Shown: positions 43,028-55,798 of the stretch, piece by piece
How positions within the stretch are numbered: position 1 is the first letter of the stretch
Layout of the letters: each line of letters starts with the position of its first letter
Assembly: GCA_030280995.1 (NCBI GenBank)
Contig: JASXTE010000005.1
Coordinates: 37,094,203 to 37,158,202 of the forward strand
Direction: 5' to 3'
Length of the DNA: 64,000 bases
From: Hemileia vastatrix
Lineage: Eukaryota; Basidiomycota; Pucciniomycetes; Pucciniales; Zaghouaniaceae
Made by a program: the position numbers and the translations under genes
Notes under the pieces: model-generated
The model's database searches: none
Told to the model about the DNA's origin: nothing
The model's input: the letters and a program-made list of their open reading frames with translations, nothing else

Positions 43028-44113
43028 TGTAGACAATCCTATAGTACTAGCTATAGGCCTTGACCAAGTGAGTTGGAGAAAAACCAGAGAGAAAATCCCC
43101 TGTCCCTTTAGAAAAATAGAGTGAGATTTACTTGCTAAAGTAAGTTGGTTCCTGTTTTGCTAAAGCCCCTTTATAACACACTTGACTGCTTGATGAGCCA
43201 ATAAAGTATTCACCAGATAGACTATCAGACCAAGAACTGAAATGTAGAACAAAGTTTACACCAGAGACAGAAAAGATACTTGATGTAGGCTGCAAATCCA
43301 CACCAGAGACAGCAATAATACTTGCTATAGCTTGCAAGACTATAACAGAGAAAACAGTTGCCAAAGTTAAGTTAAATGAAGAACTCACTTGCAACAAACA
43401 CAGCCAATTGTGGCCAGAAAACAGTGAAAACTGAGTAAGGAACAATGATATCACCTCCGGATGGTTGTATGATGATTAAGGTTGCCCCAAACTGTCTTAT
43501 TCACTATGTACACACAGACCACTAACTAAGAGCCCATGCGCACCCACCAATCTGGCGCCTGTACCCGCCAAATTGCATAAATAACCCTCCTGGAGCGCTC
43601 CCCAACCTCCTAAAACAGAGGCGGGCGGGCCGCCCGACGTCGGAGATGCCGCCTGAAGCGGCCCGGCCTCCCTGAAGCCAGAAAACCAATAAAAACCACT
43701 AATCTACTTAGAAAAATTAGCTACAACTACTAAAACCTTTAAAACACGGAATTTCACTATAACAAGATTGAGACATGAAATATAGAGAAAAATTAGCTCT
43801 ATCCAATGGTACTAAGCACTTAACCCTAAGACTTAAGGTTAGCCCATAAAACACGAAAAACAAAATTAAACAGCAATCTTTTATAAATGAGGAAATGACC
43901 CCTTAAAACTTAGAATATGAAAAATGTCTTCAAGACATAAAATAAAGAGAAAAATCCAGGGCTATCCAATGATAGTACCCACATACCTGCAGACCCAATA
44001 TCCACGGAATAAAACCAGAAAAATACCAAATTCCTTAACAGATGTCAATTAAGAGATGCACAAACAGCGCCAAATCACACAACAAAGGCCCCTGCCAATG
44101 TTGGAAGACCACA
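43028..44113 (-). repeat. 3' LTR of C (1086 bp)
   Basis: Inverted copy of the B 3' LTR, bounded by TGTGGTC and GTCTACA on the minus strand, with the TATA box conserved at 43885-43878. Confidence 0.92.
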
Positions 44114-44123
44114 TCCTCCCTCC
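44114..44123 (-). promoter_or_regulatory. Polypurine tract of C
   Basis: GGAGGGAGGA on the minus strand, next to the LTR start. Confidence 0.8.
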
Positions 44124-44131
44124 AATTGAGA

Positions 44132-44802
44132 ATGTCCACATTATTTCTTCATCCAACCCCCATGTTTAACCTCCTTCCCAAATCTGCCTCTGAAATGGGC
44201 CCCTGCCAATAATGAGTCAACAATAGGTTAATCTGCGCCATGACACCACCTGTCCATCCATACAGAACGTCCTGCAATGTCTGCCACTCCAGAAAGAAGA
44301 CCTTCCACAGACCTGGTCCACTTTCTTCCACAACAGATTCACCTCAACCTTAACCTGGTCCTTCTTCTGCCAGCACCAAAAGATCTAGGCCATCCATCCT
44401 GATACCCAGATTAATCAAAAAGCTCCACCCTTCCCAAAAGAGTGGCACAACCCATAAAACAACTAGTTCCCCCATCCCTGGTCCATCTGATGGTGAAGAA
44501 CATTCATTCCTTCCTTCAACTTTAAAACTGATAACTTCTCAGTTCCTTCCTCTTCTGATAGTGATGATAACAATGTAGGATCCATTGCACCACCAACACC
44601 AACGCACTTGCCCACTATCAAGGCCAAGTTCCAACAACACACATCTCAACAGAAACAACTTCTGCTTCACTACTTCCAATCCACTCCTGCTAGAGATCCA
44701 CAGGACATTGAGAACAGAAGACACCTCATTCACCAATTCAAGGCTAATTCTGAACACTTCATTTCATCTCTTGATTCCCTCTGTGATTCCCCTAGTACTT
44801 GA
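44132..44802 (+). pseudogene. aORF2 of C: antisense accessory gene, one intron, three stops
   Basis: ATG 44132 begins MSTLFLHPTP, and 361 bases of exon 1 lead to a 50-nt intron (44493-44542; GTGAAG...CTCAG, phase 1) and exon 2 (44543-44802). Exon lengths and frame match B exactly. Exon 1 has adjacent TAA and TGA codons near 44208-44213 and the TAA shared with B near 44352. The Cys pattern is as in B (ICAM; YRTSC), although the first Cys region is disturbed. Exon 2 is open: KQLLLHYFQSTP, DIENRRHLIHQF, HFISSL, stop. Confidence 0.65.
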
Positions 44803-44863
44803 GTTTGATCCAGAAAAGAAAAATTGACCACACCCTCTATAGGATGTAACCACAAACAACCCT

Positions 44864-45450
44864 CAGTTTTAAGTCTTGGGGGACCATCCTCATTTTTTAG
44901 TCTTGGGGGACTCAAAAACCCTCAGTTTAAAGTCTTGGGGGACTCAAAAACCTAAATCATAAACCCAGAACCAGAGATCAACCACATTAAGACACAGAGA
45001 AAAAACTAAATTTCTGGGGTAATTGTGAATAGAGCTGCCAGCCCATCAATTACCCCCAAACTTGCCTTTGCTAAATTCGGAGGCTCCCCCTGTGGATACC
45101 CTCCACCAATCTTTCAAACAAACTCCAACAACAAAAACTTTTCCCTCAGTTTATAGTATTGGGGGACTTACAACCCTCAGTTTAAAGTCTTGGGGGACTA
45201 ACACAGTGTTCAGTTTAAAGTCTTTATGGACTAATCTTGATAAAATCTTGAAACCAGCCTGTTTAAAGTCTTGAAGGACTAACAGAAACCAGATTTCAGT
45301 TTAAATTCTTGATGGACTGATCTTGATACCAAGCTTTTTCAGTTTAGAGTCTTGATGAACTGACTTGATAATATAGCTTTTTCAGTTTAGAGTCTTGATG
45401 GACTAACTTGATAATATAGCTTTTTCAGTTTAGAGTCTTGATGGACTAAC
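44864..45450 (-). repeat. H1 hairpin array of C (about eleven copies) around H2/H3
   Basis: Copies near 44865, 44891, 44922, 45146, 45178, 45211, 45258, 45297, 45339, 45386 and 45427, mostly AGTC/GACT stems in the RNA sense. H2 (GGGGTAATTG 45016-45025 with CAATTACCCC 45047-45056) and H3 (GGAGG 45079-45083 with CCTCC 45100-45104) lie in the middle, as in B. Confidence 0.85.
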
Positions 45451-45598
45451 TGAATTTTGCATAAAATGGACGCAGCCAATTTCATGCAGCACACCTCTAC
45501 AGCCAACCTTCTGAACTTCCACCTTCACTTCATCATCTACCCATCACTGACAAAAATCTCCTCCTATCCCTTTTCATCTTATTTTCTCACCTCAGATC

Positions 45599-47149
45599 AT
45601 GGCTAGATCTCCTGATGTTAACCCTTCTACTCTCCCTTGCTTCACTGCTCCCAAGGACTATGCCTGCAAACAGTGCATCCACATGTGCAGACCTTGCACC
45701 TTCACTCTTCCAAATCCTGAATCCAAATTCTACAACAGGGCTTGTGACTCTTTTTATTCCAAAAAGAAAAGATGTGACAGAGAGGCCAACTACCCTATTC
45801 CTCTGCTTTCTCCTTCTCACAAATACATCTCCAGATCCCCTACCAGATCCCCAGAGCTTGGTCCTTCCTCTTCCTCTCTATCTTCTGCTCCTTCCAGAAG
45901 ATCCAGAAGCTCAGCTTCCCGCATTCTTCCCAAAAGACCAGCCTTAGCCTCACAAGAAACTGCTTTTAACTCCGCCAAACTGGCTCCAAAAGCTTCAAAA
46001 ACAACTCCCAGGCTTCTAGACCGCGTCCAGGCGGCCCGCCTGCCTCACCAAACAGTGAAAATCAGGGCCAAAACCTCAAAAACGGCCACAAAATAGCCAA
46101 ATTCATCCAGAAAACAACAACAACTCAACCCAACTACCTCCTACTGCTCCCAGAGCAATGCAATCCACCCTTCCGAAATCCCAAAACACCAAAATTTCCC
46201 AGATTTCTAAGAGAACTGCCAGAGAACCCCAAGAAGAAACCAGAACACCACACACTGCTCCACAGCAACAACTTTGTCCCCAACTAAGACAAAGAAACTA
46301 AACCTCTCCTCTGTCAGCCAACTACTCTTCTGACAGCTCCATCTCTTCAAATTCTCCATCCAGAAGAGAGCAGTCTGCTTCCAAATCCCCATCTCCTGCT
46401 TTATTCTTTAACAACCCTGGTACTCCATCACCAGCACCTCCTCCAGCTGAATCCAAAAGAGATAGCAACCACAACAACAACCACAATCTCACTGTTCCAA
46501 CTAGGCCCCAGGAACCTCAGCATCCCAGTTCACCTTCTCAGGATCCTTCAGAGGAAGACCATGAGAATCCATATCTTTCCCTAGTTGATCCACCCACTAT
46601 GACCATAACAAAATCGTCAGAGATCCAAATCCCAGCTGCTTACAGATTTGATGAGCTTCCAATCTGTAAGTACCAAATTAATTATTCCATTTCTTCAAAA
46701 AAAATAATTACTGATCCAATTCTTCTTGTCTAGTTGGCACCCCTCCTCCTGAATCTATTATTGGAGTTGGCCAAACTCTTGAAACTTCTTTGACCCTGGA
46801 TTATTCAGACATGAAGAAACACCTAAGCACCATGTGTTCCAATATGCTAAAAGCCTTTGCCCTCCATGGACCCTTGAATGACCTTGAAAAATCCTTGAGA
46901 AAGCGCCTACTGGACAACCACTGGAAAATGTCTAGGATCATTAAACACACCCTCCAGCACTCCATTCCTGCCTCTTCTTCTTCCTCCTCTGAACTTCCCT
47001 CTAATCCAATCCCTGATCATTACAATCCCTATAATCTCTCCAGCAGGATGCACTTCAAAGAACACAGTGCTTCCCACAATCCCAACAAAAAACAAAAACT
47101 TCATCATAATCTGGACCAGCCTCCAGAAGCTTCTTCATCCAGACAATGA
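45599..47149 (+). pseudogene. aORF1 of C: antisense accessory gene, intron-containing
   Basis: ATG 45599 opens 165 codons: ACKQCIHMCRPC, then RACDSFYSKKKRCDRE, then Ser/Pro/Arg-rich sequence, ending at TAG 46094. A second frame continues to 46665 (SANYSSDSSISS; NPYLSLVDPPT; AYRFDELPI). A 68-nt intron (46666-46733; GTAAGT...CTAG, phase 1) leads to a final exon with SDMKKHLSTMC, DLEKSLRKRLLD, SRIIKHTLQHS and a tail rich in Ser, His and Asn, stop at 47149. The first two frames must be joined by another intron or repaired by one indel; a CTCAAC branch-like motif and TGCTCCCAG acceptor lie at 46124-46153 but I could not find a donor in the right phase. The last exon lacks the TGA seen in B. Confidence 0.68.
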
Positions 47150-47237
47150 GCTCCTGCAAAAGATTAGAAACATAAAAATAATATAAAACAAATAATAAAA
47201 AATAATTTCAGTTTTTTTTATTAAGGTCTACTGATAT

Positions 47238-48414
47238 TGTCAGCTTAAATATCCTTAGGACTGAGTATTTCTTATGCTTAAAATAAGATAACCTTAACTA
47301 AATTAAGCTTATATCTTAAAAATAAGGTTAAAATAATAATATATATTATTTTATTATATATATATATAATTATTATTCTATTATATAATTTATAATAGTT
47401 TAAATAGCTTATCCATGGCCTAATGATACTTATTAAGGTGGTAATGGAGTCGTAATATAATTATCTTAAGTGATATGAAGTAATTATTGACATACATAAG
47501 CTTATATGTATACATAAATCTCATATTCAGTGAAATATGCAGTATATTATGTATATTTAGGTATATAAGTGGGTTTTAGCCCCTTAATAGCCTATAACCT
47601 TTGTATTTCTGCTTATTTTAGGTCATATGGACAAAATCAGTGGACTAACAACACCTACAGAAGCATAGACACCTATATCAGGCGCATACACCCAGTTTGG
47701 ACAACTAAAATTACTTCCTTGGATGGTTATTCACGGATTTATGGGTTGGAAGGATGTTTCTGGGTTAAAATGGATTCTTGGGGATGTTATGGGGGGCTTG
47801 GACATTTTATTTGTTTCTTTTATATGCTTTTAGTTTCATTAAATCTCTTTTTGATTATTTATTTTACCTGTTTCTTTATGGTATCCGCTTTTATCTGGGT
47901 TTTCTATTTATGGTATGGATCTGTGTTATTATTAATAGTGATGGAGGGTCCTTACTGGAGGTCTGGGTGTTGAAACTTCTTGAAGTGGACGCCATGGGGA
48001 GGTGATGGGCCCTCACAGTGCTGTAATGGCCGGGGATAGCAGTGACATCATCTGGATTGAAGGTCTGTGCACTCCAGTGGATTTGGGTATAAGTAAGGAG
48101 GGATTTTGACGGTTTATTATCATCATTCAATTACTACAATTCAAACAAACACTACAATACAATTATTAGAATTCAGAAATATATTATAAAGCCCTTATAA
48201 ATTGATATTATCTTTATATAAGCTATAACTATATTTTATTCTTCTATTTTCCACCACTAGCACGCATTAAAATCCAAGTATTGTGAGTTTTATTTGAGTA
48301 TAACTATTCTATTAGTCTTCCCCTGAGGTTTAATCACTAAATCATTTATTAATAAGTAGTAGGACCATAAAATAACACTATTATATCATACTTATATACT
48401 AGACTATACTGACA
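47238..48414 (+). repeat. 5' LTR of F (1177 bp)
   Basis: TGTCAGC...ATACTGACA, with matching copy at 55799-56975. Contains AT-rich palindromic tracts (TATATATATAT near 47357) and a 134-codon open frame. Confidence 0.95.
47569..47973 (+). CDS. Hydrophobic 134-codon open frame in the 5' LTR of F (doubtful gene)
   Basis: Sense orientation. The N-terminal half is polar (RSYGQNQWTNNTYRSIDTY); the C-terminal half is strongly hydrophobic (FICFFYMLLVSLNLFLIIYF, then MVSAFIWVFYLWYGSVLLLI), like two membrane helices. The same frame is kept in the other LTR (56130-56534). Unrelated in sequence to the D LTR frame but of nearly equal length and also hydrophobic. No homologue recognised; it may be chance. 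Confidence 0.3.
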   Translation: MGFSPLIAYNLCISAYFRSYGQNQWTNNTYRSIDTYIRRIHPVWTTKITSLDGYSRIYGLEGCFWVKMDSWGCYGGLGHFICFFYMLLVSLNLFLIIYFTCFFMVSAFIWVFYLWYGSVLLLIVMEGPYWRSGC

Positions 48415-48925
48415 ATTGGGGGTCTTTCCTTATATTTTACTTATTATTTAGTATAAGCCTTGGGACGTGATTTTTACCTTAGTACAGCTCAAAATTAACC
48501 AAATATTTGGGTCTGCTGCATATTAGTGGGTCATCATAACTCATTGATTGCGGAAAAGAACCCTTAAAATAATTTTACTAATTTTTTATCATAAAAATTA
48601 GATATTTACAGTAGTAACTGTACCCAATATAAACCCAATTTCACTTGGTATTTGGACACCAATATAACACCCAATTAAATTGGTATTTGGCTAAAGCTTG
48701 GTAAGCTAATTATTCACCCTTATAGAGGTCTAGTTAAACTTATTATTATATTTTTAACAGATTTTTTCGAATTTTTCTTACATTTTATTTAAATAAATAA
48801 AGATATAAATTCAGGGTAAGCTCCATTGCTTTTTTATTAGTAATATAATTGCTAATATCTTTTGTCTACTAAATTCCATAGAGTTTTTCCTTTTGTAGAC
48901 GTAAAATATTGTCATTCTGAACAAT
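48415..48925 (+). promoter_or_regulatory. 5' leader of F with candidate primer site
   Basis: Noncoding and AT-rich. ATTGGGGGTCTTTCC follows the LTR directly and matches the D leader at the same place, so it is the candidate primer-binding site. Two repeats of type CACCCAATTTAA(C/T)TTGGTATTTGG occur near 48630-48692. Confidence 0.6.
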
Positions 48926-50945
48926 ATGAGTGCTCCCCAGGACAGTGTAAGTGAAAATCCTGCTTATAATACCAGGTCTAAAGCTAACAAAAACTTTCCA
49001 GGACATCACCATGGAGGGACAACAGTACCCCCAGGCAGAAAGAATGAGTATAGAGGAAAAGGACGCCCTCTTAAAAAAGATAACTATAAAAAAGACGTCT
49101 CCTCCTCTTCAGGATCAACTGTCCCACCTGGCCAAAAAGGTTCTGAAGTTGGAGGAATCAAAATCTCTCATGTTCAAAGAAGTAGAGCAGTTGCAAAACA
49201 ATTGCAAGGTAGGGTTTCAGCAGATGAATCAGGCAATGGCAGAATTAAAGGAGGCCAGCCCAGTCAATCAAATCAGCAAACCCCTACCCAAGGAGGGTCC
49301 ACTCACTCCCAGGTCGAAATCCTGGTAGACAAATGGAAATGGGACTGGTTTCACCAACAGTGGACAAGCCACAGTTGCAACAGGGATCCACCCCCTCATC
49401 TGACTTCCTCAGCTCACCCTTACAAGGGAAAAAAGCGTCAAAAATCAGGACTGGCAACCATCCCTTGGTAAGTAACTTACCCTCTCAGATTGGACATAAT
49501 ACTGATAATTACAATATAGGTAATTCTATTGATGTTAAATCTGTACAAAAAAAAGAGGAGGATTTAAGAAATTTAGGTTTTAGAGTAGATACACCTGACT
49601 TGTCTTTTGTCCACAATAACAGTACTATTTACAATGATAATACAGTTAATCCTCAGTTGCAACCACCTACTAGTGAGATGAGAAGTTCACAGGAGAGTGA
49701 GAGAATTGAAAAGGAGGACATGGAATATTTTAACAATAATCCAACTGTCCATAGAATTGATTCAGCATTGTGGAATAGAATGACTGATTGTGAGGAACAG
49801 ACAGTTAAGCTCACTAGTGATACAATTTCATCCTTGACATTAAACATTTCTCAATTAGCAACACGTAAAAAAGAATTAGAGAAGGAACATTTGTCTCTAA
49901 CTCTTAAATATGATTCATTGAGTAATAAATATAATGACCTTTCAAACAAATTTTGTGAGTTAGAAAAATTATATGAAACACATTTATTAAAAACTGAATC
50001 AAGAACAAAGTTATCTTTTGCCCAGACAAATCAAAGTGTCTCTGAGTTGCTACAAAGATTAACTAAAGTTGAGATTGAAACTGCCAATCTACTAATGAAC
50101 CAGGATAATCATAAGTGTAATCAATATAATAATAATCCTTTCATTGGCAAAAGTGAATCTCATTCCTTCCCTGTACCACCACAATTAAAACATCTGGTGG
50201 TAGTGTCAAATCTGAAAATGTAAGTCACAAATCCGTGCAGGAAGAAACACAAGACCATTTATCAAAAGTGAATTAGTTGTTGAATTTACCTAATATTAGT
50301 GAGATAAAATCCAATCAGAAAAACTGGCCTAAGATAGATCAGTACCCAACTTATGATGGGGAAGCCAGCTCTGATTGGCAACATTTTATTCAAAGAATTG
50401 ACAACTTGAAATTCTCATATAAGTTACCAGATGAAGAGATAACATCAAAATTAATTTCTTTATTTAAGGATGTTGCTTTATTATGGTTTAAAGCTGTCTT
50501 AAGTGAGGGTAGAGACTACTCTTGGGCTGAATGGAAACAACTTATTGAAAAACAATTTGGAGGTTCTAAATTCAGGCTTACTCAGCAGAGACTTTATGAG
50601 AAGACTAGGTATAATCTGTTGAATGGTGAAAAACCTATGGTATTTTTAATGAATTTAAACAAAATATTAAAAGCCATTGAGCCTCATATGGATTTTAACT
50701 TATGGAAAGATAAGATAATATACAAATTACCTATATCTGTCAGAGACATTGTTGTAGCTAGAACATTAAATGTTACTGAATATTCTGACTTTATTAATAT
50801 TTGCAATGAAATATTATTAAACCATAAGTATGAATCAAGGTATTCCACTTATAAGCAAAATGTTGAACCTGTAAAAACTCAGAATTCAAAAACACTTCAG
50901 GAGAAGCAGAAAAAACCTACTGCACCTGTAGTACCTAAAAAGTAA
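48926..50945 (+). pseudogene. gag: Gag of F, spread over three frames
   Basis: The first frame (ATG 48926, 181 codons) begins with YNTRSKANK. An overlapping frame at 48951-49328 encodes a coiled coil (LSHLAKKVLKLEESKSL) that aligns with D. The frame at 49333-50223 continues with a second coiled coil (QLATRKKELEKEHLSL). The frame at 50277-50945 holds the capsid-like part (NWPKIDQYPTYDG; YSWAEWKQLIEKQFGG; RLYEKTRY). A TAG at about 50272-50274 stands where E has GAG. The piece ends at TAA 50943-50945, in the place of a TAT codon in D, just before the zinc motif. Confidence 0.8.
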
Positions 50946-53900
50946 GAAACAAATACTTGTTATAAGTGTAACAAACCTTGGGTCAAAGGTCACAAATGTG
51001 AGAAAAACATAAATATTGTTGAAAATCAACGTGAATCTGAAACTGAAACTGAAAAGAGTAAAGAATCAAGTGATTATGACAGCAATATCTCATATAGTGA
51101 TGAAAATGAAGTCTGTATATTGGAAGATGAATTGTCCATCTTTGAAAATCCAATATTAAACATGGACTCAAATGAATCTTTAATGAATTTTGAGGATGCT
51201 GAAATCATTAAGGATATACAAGCTGATAACTTTAGAATGACACCTATCACGGTTCCAGCTATCATTTCTGGTGAAAATGTTAATATAGTATTGGACACAG
51301 GTGCTGCTGGTTCAGTTGTTTCCACTAATACATTACAGAAAATTGATAGTGAATATAAGTTTAAGCTTGAACCACTTCAAAATAAAAATTGGAGAGGTTT
51401 TGGATCAGTACTACACCCCATTGGTAAATACAAAGCTGCTGTTTTCTTTAAACACCAACATGGTTATGTAAGGGTAACTTGTGACTTTGTAGTAATGGAT
51501 AATACTGATTGTAGTAACTGTTTTATCATTGGAAATGATATTCTGACTAAATTTGGTGTAAAATTAGACCCTGCTAATAACAATTTTACAATTGGCATGA
51601 ATGGTAAAAGGAAATTTAAAATAAATTCTTTTAACACAGTCTTACACATTGAGTCAGTAACAAATTCCCTGTCTAAAGGAAGAGAATCCAATGAGATGAA
51701 ACTTCTGGAAACAGAAATTTCAAAAGCATCATTTGGCACTCAGATAAGTGAAACTGAGAAAGATAATATTTTGGAATTAATTAAAGCTTTTCCAATGACT
51801 TTTGCACATGGTACAAATGAACTTGGCCTTGTAAAAGATCATGAAATGAAGATTAGTTTAACCTGTGATATGGATAATATTCCTGCTAGTCTTAAAAAGA
51901 AACCATACCCTGCTTCACCAATGAAGAGGAAAGACATAGAGGATAATATTAAGATGTTATTAAAAATGAACATTCTTGAGAAGGTTGAAACTACACCAAA
52001 ATATTGTGTAATATCACCAGTGCTAATTTCTTATGAACAAGATAAAGCAAGACTGTGCGGTGATTATAGAGCGTTAAATACATTTAAAGTAGATGATATT
52101 TATCCCTTGCCAAGGATTGCCTCTATACATGCTACCCTTAAAGGTGATAAATATATAAGTTGCCTAGATGGAAAAAAAGGGTACCATCAAATTCCTGTTG
52201 AAAAGAATTCACAGAACTTTTTTTTGATAACAACACACATGGGAATTTATAAGTATGTCAGAATGCCATTTGAATCAAAAAATTCTCCATCAGTATTTCA
52301 AAAGTTAATGGATATAACATTCAAAAATGAAATGATTGAGGGATGGTTAACGGTATACATTGATGACATCATAGTGTTCTCTAAAACTTTTGATGAACAC
52401 TTAATCCATTTAAGGAAAGTATTTCAGAAAATGGATGAAATAAAAATGACCCTTGCATTGAAAAAATGTAAATTTGGGTTTGAATCTTTAAAAGTGCTTG
52501 GTCATGTTGTATCTGGCTTACAAATATGTGTAGACCAAAATAAAGTGGCTGCAATAAAGAATATTGGCATTCCTCAAAATGTGAAGGATGTACAATCTTT
52601 TCTTGGAATGTGTGGTTATTATAGACAATATATTAAAAACTACCAATCAATTTCTGTGCCACTGACCACACTGATAAAGAAATCAGAAGCTTTCATTTGG
52701 AATAATGAAAGACAACAAGCTTTTAATAAGTTGAAAGAATGTTTAATGACAGCTCCTATCTTGGGATTACCAGATTTCCAATTACCTTTTGTATTATATA
52801 CAGATGCAAGTTTTATTGGACTGGGTGCTGCTTTGTATCAAAAACAACTTATTGAAGGTAAAATGTCAGAAGTAGTAATCTGCTATATTTCACGTACTCT
52901 GAGAAGTGGTGAATTGAAATATGGTGCTACTCAACTTGAATGTTTGGAAGTAGTATGGGCTCTTGAAAAGCTACATTATTACCTTGAAGACCAAAAATTT
53001 GAGTTAATCACTGACTGTAGTGCAGTTAAGTCACTCTTAAACATGAAAACTCCTAATAGACACATGTTTAGATGGAAATTAGCTGTACAGGAATACAGAG
53101 GACGGATGACTATTACACATAGAGCAGGAACCTTGCACTTTAATGTAGATCTGTTATCTAAAGTACCTCTGCCTAATAATGATGATAATCCTGCTTATGT
53201 TCCTGAGTCAGAGATTATTAACATTTATGGCATTTATATTGTAGATCTTGAGGATGAATTTATGCAATCAATTCTTGATAATTATAATTCAGATCCTGAC
53301 TTAAGTAAATTAACTACAATATTAAATGATCCATCTAATGCTTCAATGAATGTTTTATTAAAAACATTACCAATTAAGTATAAAGAGGCATTAGAAAAAG
53401 GAAAATTTTCCATTGAGGATGGTTTTATATATTACAGGAAAAAATTAAGTAATGTAATTGTAATTCCCCCTTCAATGAAGGAGTTAATGTTAAGTATATG
53501 TCATGATGATATATTAGCAGGTCATTTTGACTACCATAAAACATTAACCAGAGTAAAAAACACAGCTTGGTGGATTAACATGTCTGAGGATGTTCAGAAA
53601 TATGTTGAAACATGTGATTCTTGTCAAAAATCTAAAAGATTAACAGGAAAAAGAGCTGGTTTATTACAACAAATTGAGCAACCAAAAGCTCCATGGGAAA
53701 TCATTAACATGGACTTTGTAACAGGTTTTCCAATAGCAGGGCATAAGAGTTATAACTCCTGCTGGGTAATTGTAGATAGATTTACAAAGATGTGTAAATT
53801 TATTCCTACCCACAAAGAGGTTTCTGCAAAGGACTTAGCTTTTTTATAATGGACACAAATGTTAAATACAGCAGGTTTCCCCAAAGCAATAGTTTCTGAC

Positions 53901-54716
53901 AGAGATCCTAAATTTACTTCTGAGTTCTGGACGTCACTTATGGATGTTTCAGGGTTTCAATTAAAACTTTCTACAGCACACCATCCACAATCTGATGGGC
54001 TAGCAGAAAGAATGATACAAACCTTAGAAGATATGATAAGAAGATACTGTGCTTTTGGTCTTAATTTTAAAGACAATGACAAATTCACGCATGATTGGGT
54101 AACCCTTATCCCAGGTTTAGAATTTGCATATAATAGTACAGTACATTCTGTCACTGGCAAAAAGCCATTTGAGTTATGGTTGGGTTATGTACCTAATACC
54201 CCTGCTAAAACTCTTAATAAGTTACCTAGATTGGATATCCATCCAGGTACTAAATCTTTTCTTCAGATGCAGGAATTATGCAGAAAACATGCTCAAGAAT
54301 GTATAAATAAGGCTTTTGAGTATGAAAAGAAAAGATGGGATAAAGCCCATAAAGAACAAATTTTCAAAGAGGGTGATGAAGTCCTTATTTCAACGCTACA
54401 TTTCAATTTAAATGGTAATGTTAAATTGAAGGATCCATTCATTGGACCATTTGTAGTTAAAAAGATGGTTGGTAATAATGCTGTTGAGGTTATTCTATAT
54501 GCACCATATGATAGAAAACATCCAGTATTTCCTATTTCTCTTATAAAACCATACCTTTCTAATGATACTGCTCTATTTCCAAGAAGATCAGGAAGGCATA
54601 AACAGAAACCTGAAGAAATAGTGGAAAAGGCAGAAATTGAAAAGATACTTAAAAAGAGACACCTTACTAAAGAAAAGGGAGTTGAGTATCTATTAAGATT
54701 TAAAAATAAATCAAGT
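50946..54716 (+). pseudogene. pol: Pol of F: zinc motif, protease, RT, RNase H, integrase, chromodomain start
   Basis: Same frame as the capsid part: zinc motif CYKCNKPWVKGHKC (about 50958-51001), acidic linker, protease IVLDTGAAGSVVS (about 51285-51323), RT with YIDDIIVFSK (about 52356-52385), RNase H LYTDASFIGLGA, integrase HHCC and an intact catalytic set (INMDFVTGFP, SDRDPKFTS, HHPQSDGLAERM). One TAA lies at about 53847-53849 (W in D). A chromodomain begins near 54640 (IEKILKKR...EYLLRFKNKSS) and is split by the MITE at 54717. Apart from that stop the 909-codon and 301-codon frames are continuous, so the enzymes looked functional until recently. Confidence 0.92.
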
Positions 54717-55603
54717 CACCACGCAATATGGGGGGCGGACTTGCTAGCAAGTCCCCAACCTTGAACCCTAATTCATATCTTTTTGAGCACACATTGAGGA
54801 AGTGATGAAACCATCATGAAGAAGTATTGAATTTACTTTGAACACACCTTGAAGCTCATGTGAACACAAATGGGGCTACAAGGGCTGGAAAGGCTGGAGA
54901 GAGGGGTGAGGAAGGGTGTATGGGGTAGCGAAAAGGTTGGGAAAGAGTTGGAAGGGAAGATTAAGGGTTCCGAGGCATTTTAAATGAAGAAAAGGGTCTG
55001 GGAGAGGTTGAGAGGGGTGAAATGGGGATCAAAAGAGGATGGCATACAATGGGGCTGGGAGGATAGCGAAAGGCATGGGAAGGGAAGACAAGCATGTGTT
55101 GATAGAATTGAAAGGGATGGAGATTGGTGCAAACAGAGTGTGAAAATAGGAGGATGAACTCTGTTCTTTGGGCGAAGAACAGAGTTCACTTCCATAAAAG
55201 ATTAGCTGAAACATAGTTTTCAATTCTGTAAAAACAGTTGTAAGTAATAGAAAAAGTCACTGATTTTTTTTATATGTAATCTGAAATTTTTTAATAAAAT
55301 TATTGTATTTAAGAATTGCAATATTGTCAATCAATTTTTATTGATCAAATTAATTTAATAAAGTACTATTTTAATAAGCTGTTTCAAAAAATACTTTGCA
55401 TTGAGTAGACTCATGGAATGATTTTTTCTGGCTTCCATTCAGTTATCCTCACACTTTCACTATGTTTTCAATATAGATCCATTGTTATTTGTGTGATACT
55501 TCAAGTGAAAGTTCAGTATTACTTCAGTCTGAGTTCCATCTGATTTCCATCTGACTTCAAGTTGCGGACTTGCTAGCAAGTCCTCCCCCTATATTGCGTG
55601 GTG
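54717..55603 (+). mobile_element. CACTA-type nonautonomous element in F (887 bp)
   Basis: Left end CACCACGCAATATGGGGGG, right-end complement CACCACGCAATATAGGGGG. The target duplication is AGT (54714-54716 and 55604-55606). Both ends carry the perfect 18-bp palindrome GGACTTGCTAGCAAGTCC. The ends and subterminal sequence (ACACATTGAG; TTCAGTCTGAGTTCCATCTGA) match the 261-bp element at 30413-30673; the inner ~600 bp are extra. No transposase frame. Confidence 0.9.
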
Positions 55604-55681
55604 AGTGAATATGACCAGTGGATTCCAGAAAATGAAATCTCTGATCTTAAAAATCTCTTGAAAAAATTTAAATCTAAGTAA
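55604..55681 (+). pseudogene. pol: Chromodomain C-terminus of F
   Basis: After the MITE the frame resumes as SEYDQWIPENEISDLKNLLKKF and stops at TAA 55679-55681. It pairs with WIPGKEISNLPALLKKY of D. Joining the two halves minus one AGT restores the frame. Confidence 0.9.
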
Positions 55682-55798
55682 TACTGTTCATTCAGTATAT
55701 TTATTATAAGAATTTTTTTTTTATTTTATTATTTCAATCCTTAGTTTTAATTAAAATGTCTTAACATTTTTTTTATTGTTTTTTTTGGGGTGAGGGAG
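55682..55798 (+). promoter_or_regulatory. 3' noncoding region and polypurine tract of F
   Basis: T-rich sequence ending in GGGGTGAGGGAG directly before the 3' LTR. No gene. Confidence 0.75.

Noticed and set aside
19042..47150. Large inverted duplication (19042-23126 against 43028-47150)
   Set aside because: The two arms are the 3' ends of two separate elements, B and C, inserted in opposite orientation; their flanks differ.
48951..49020. A 26-nt GTCTAA...CCAG intron in F Gag that would join two frames
   Set aside because: Far too short for a fungal intron and not supported in D.
54980..55223. ORFs inside the 887-bp CACTA-type element
   Set aside because: Short, low-complexity, no transposase motif, absent from the 261-bp relative.
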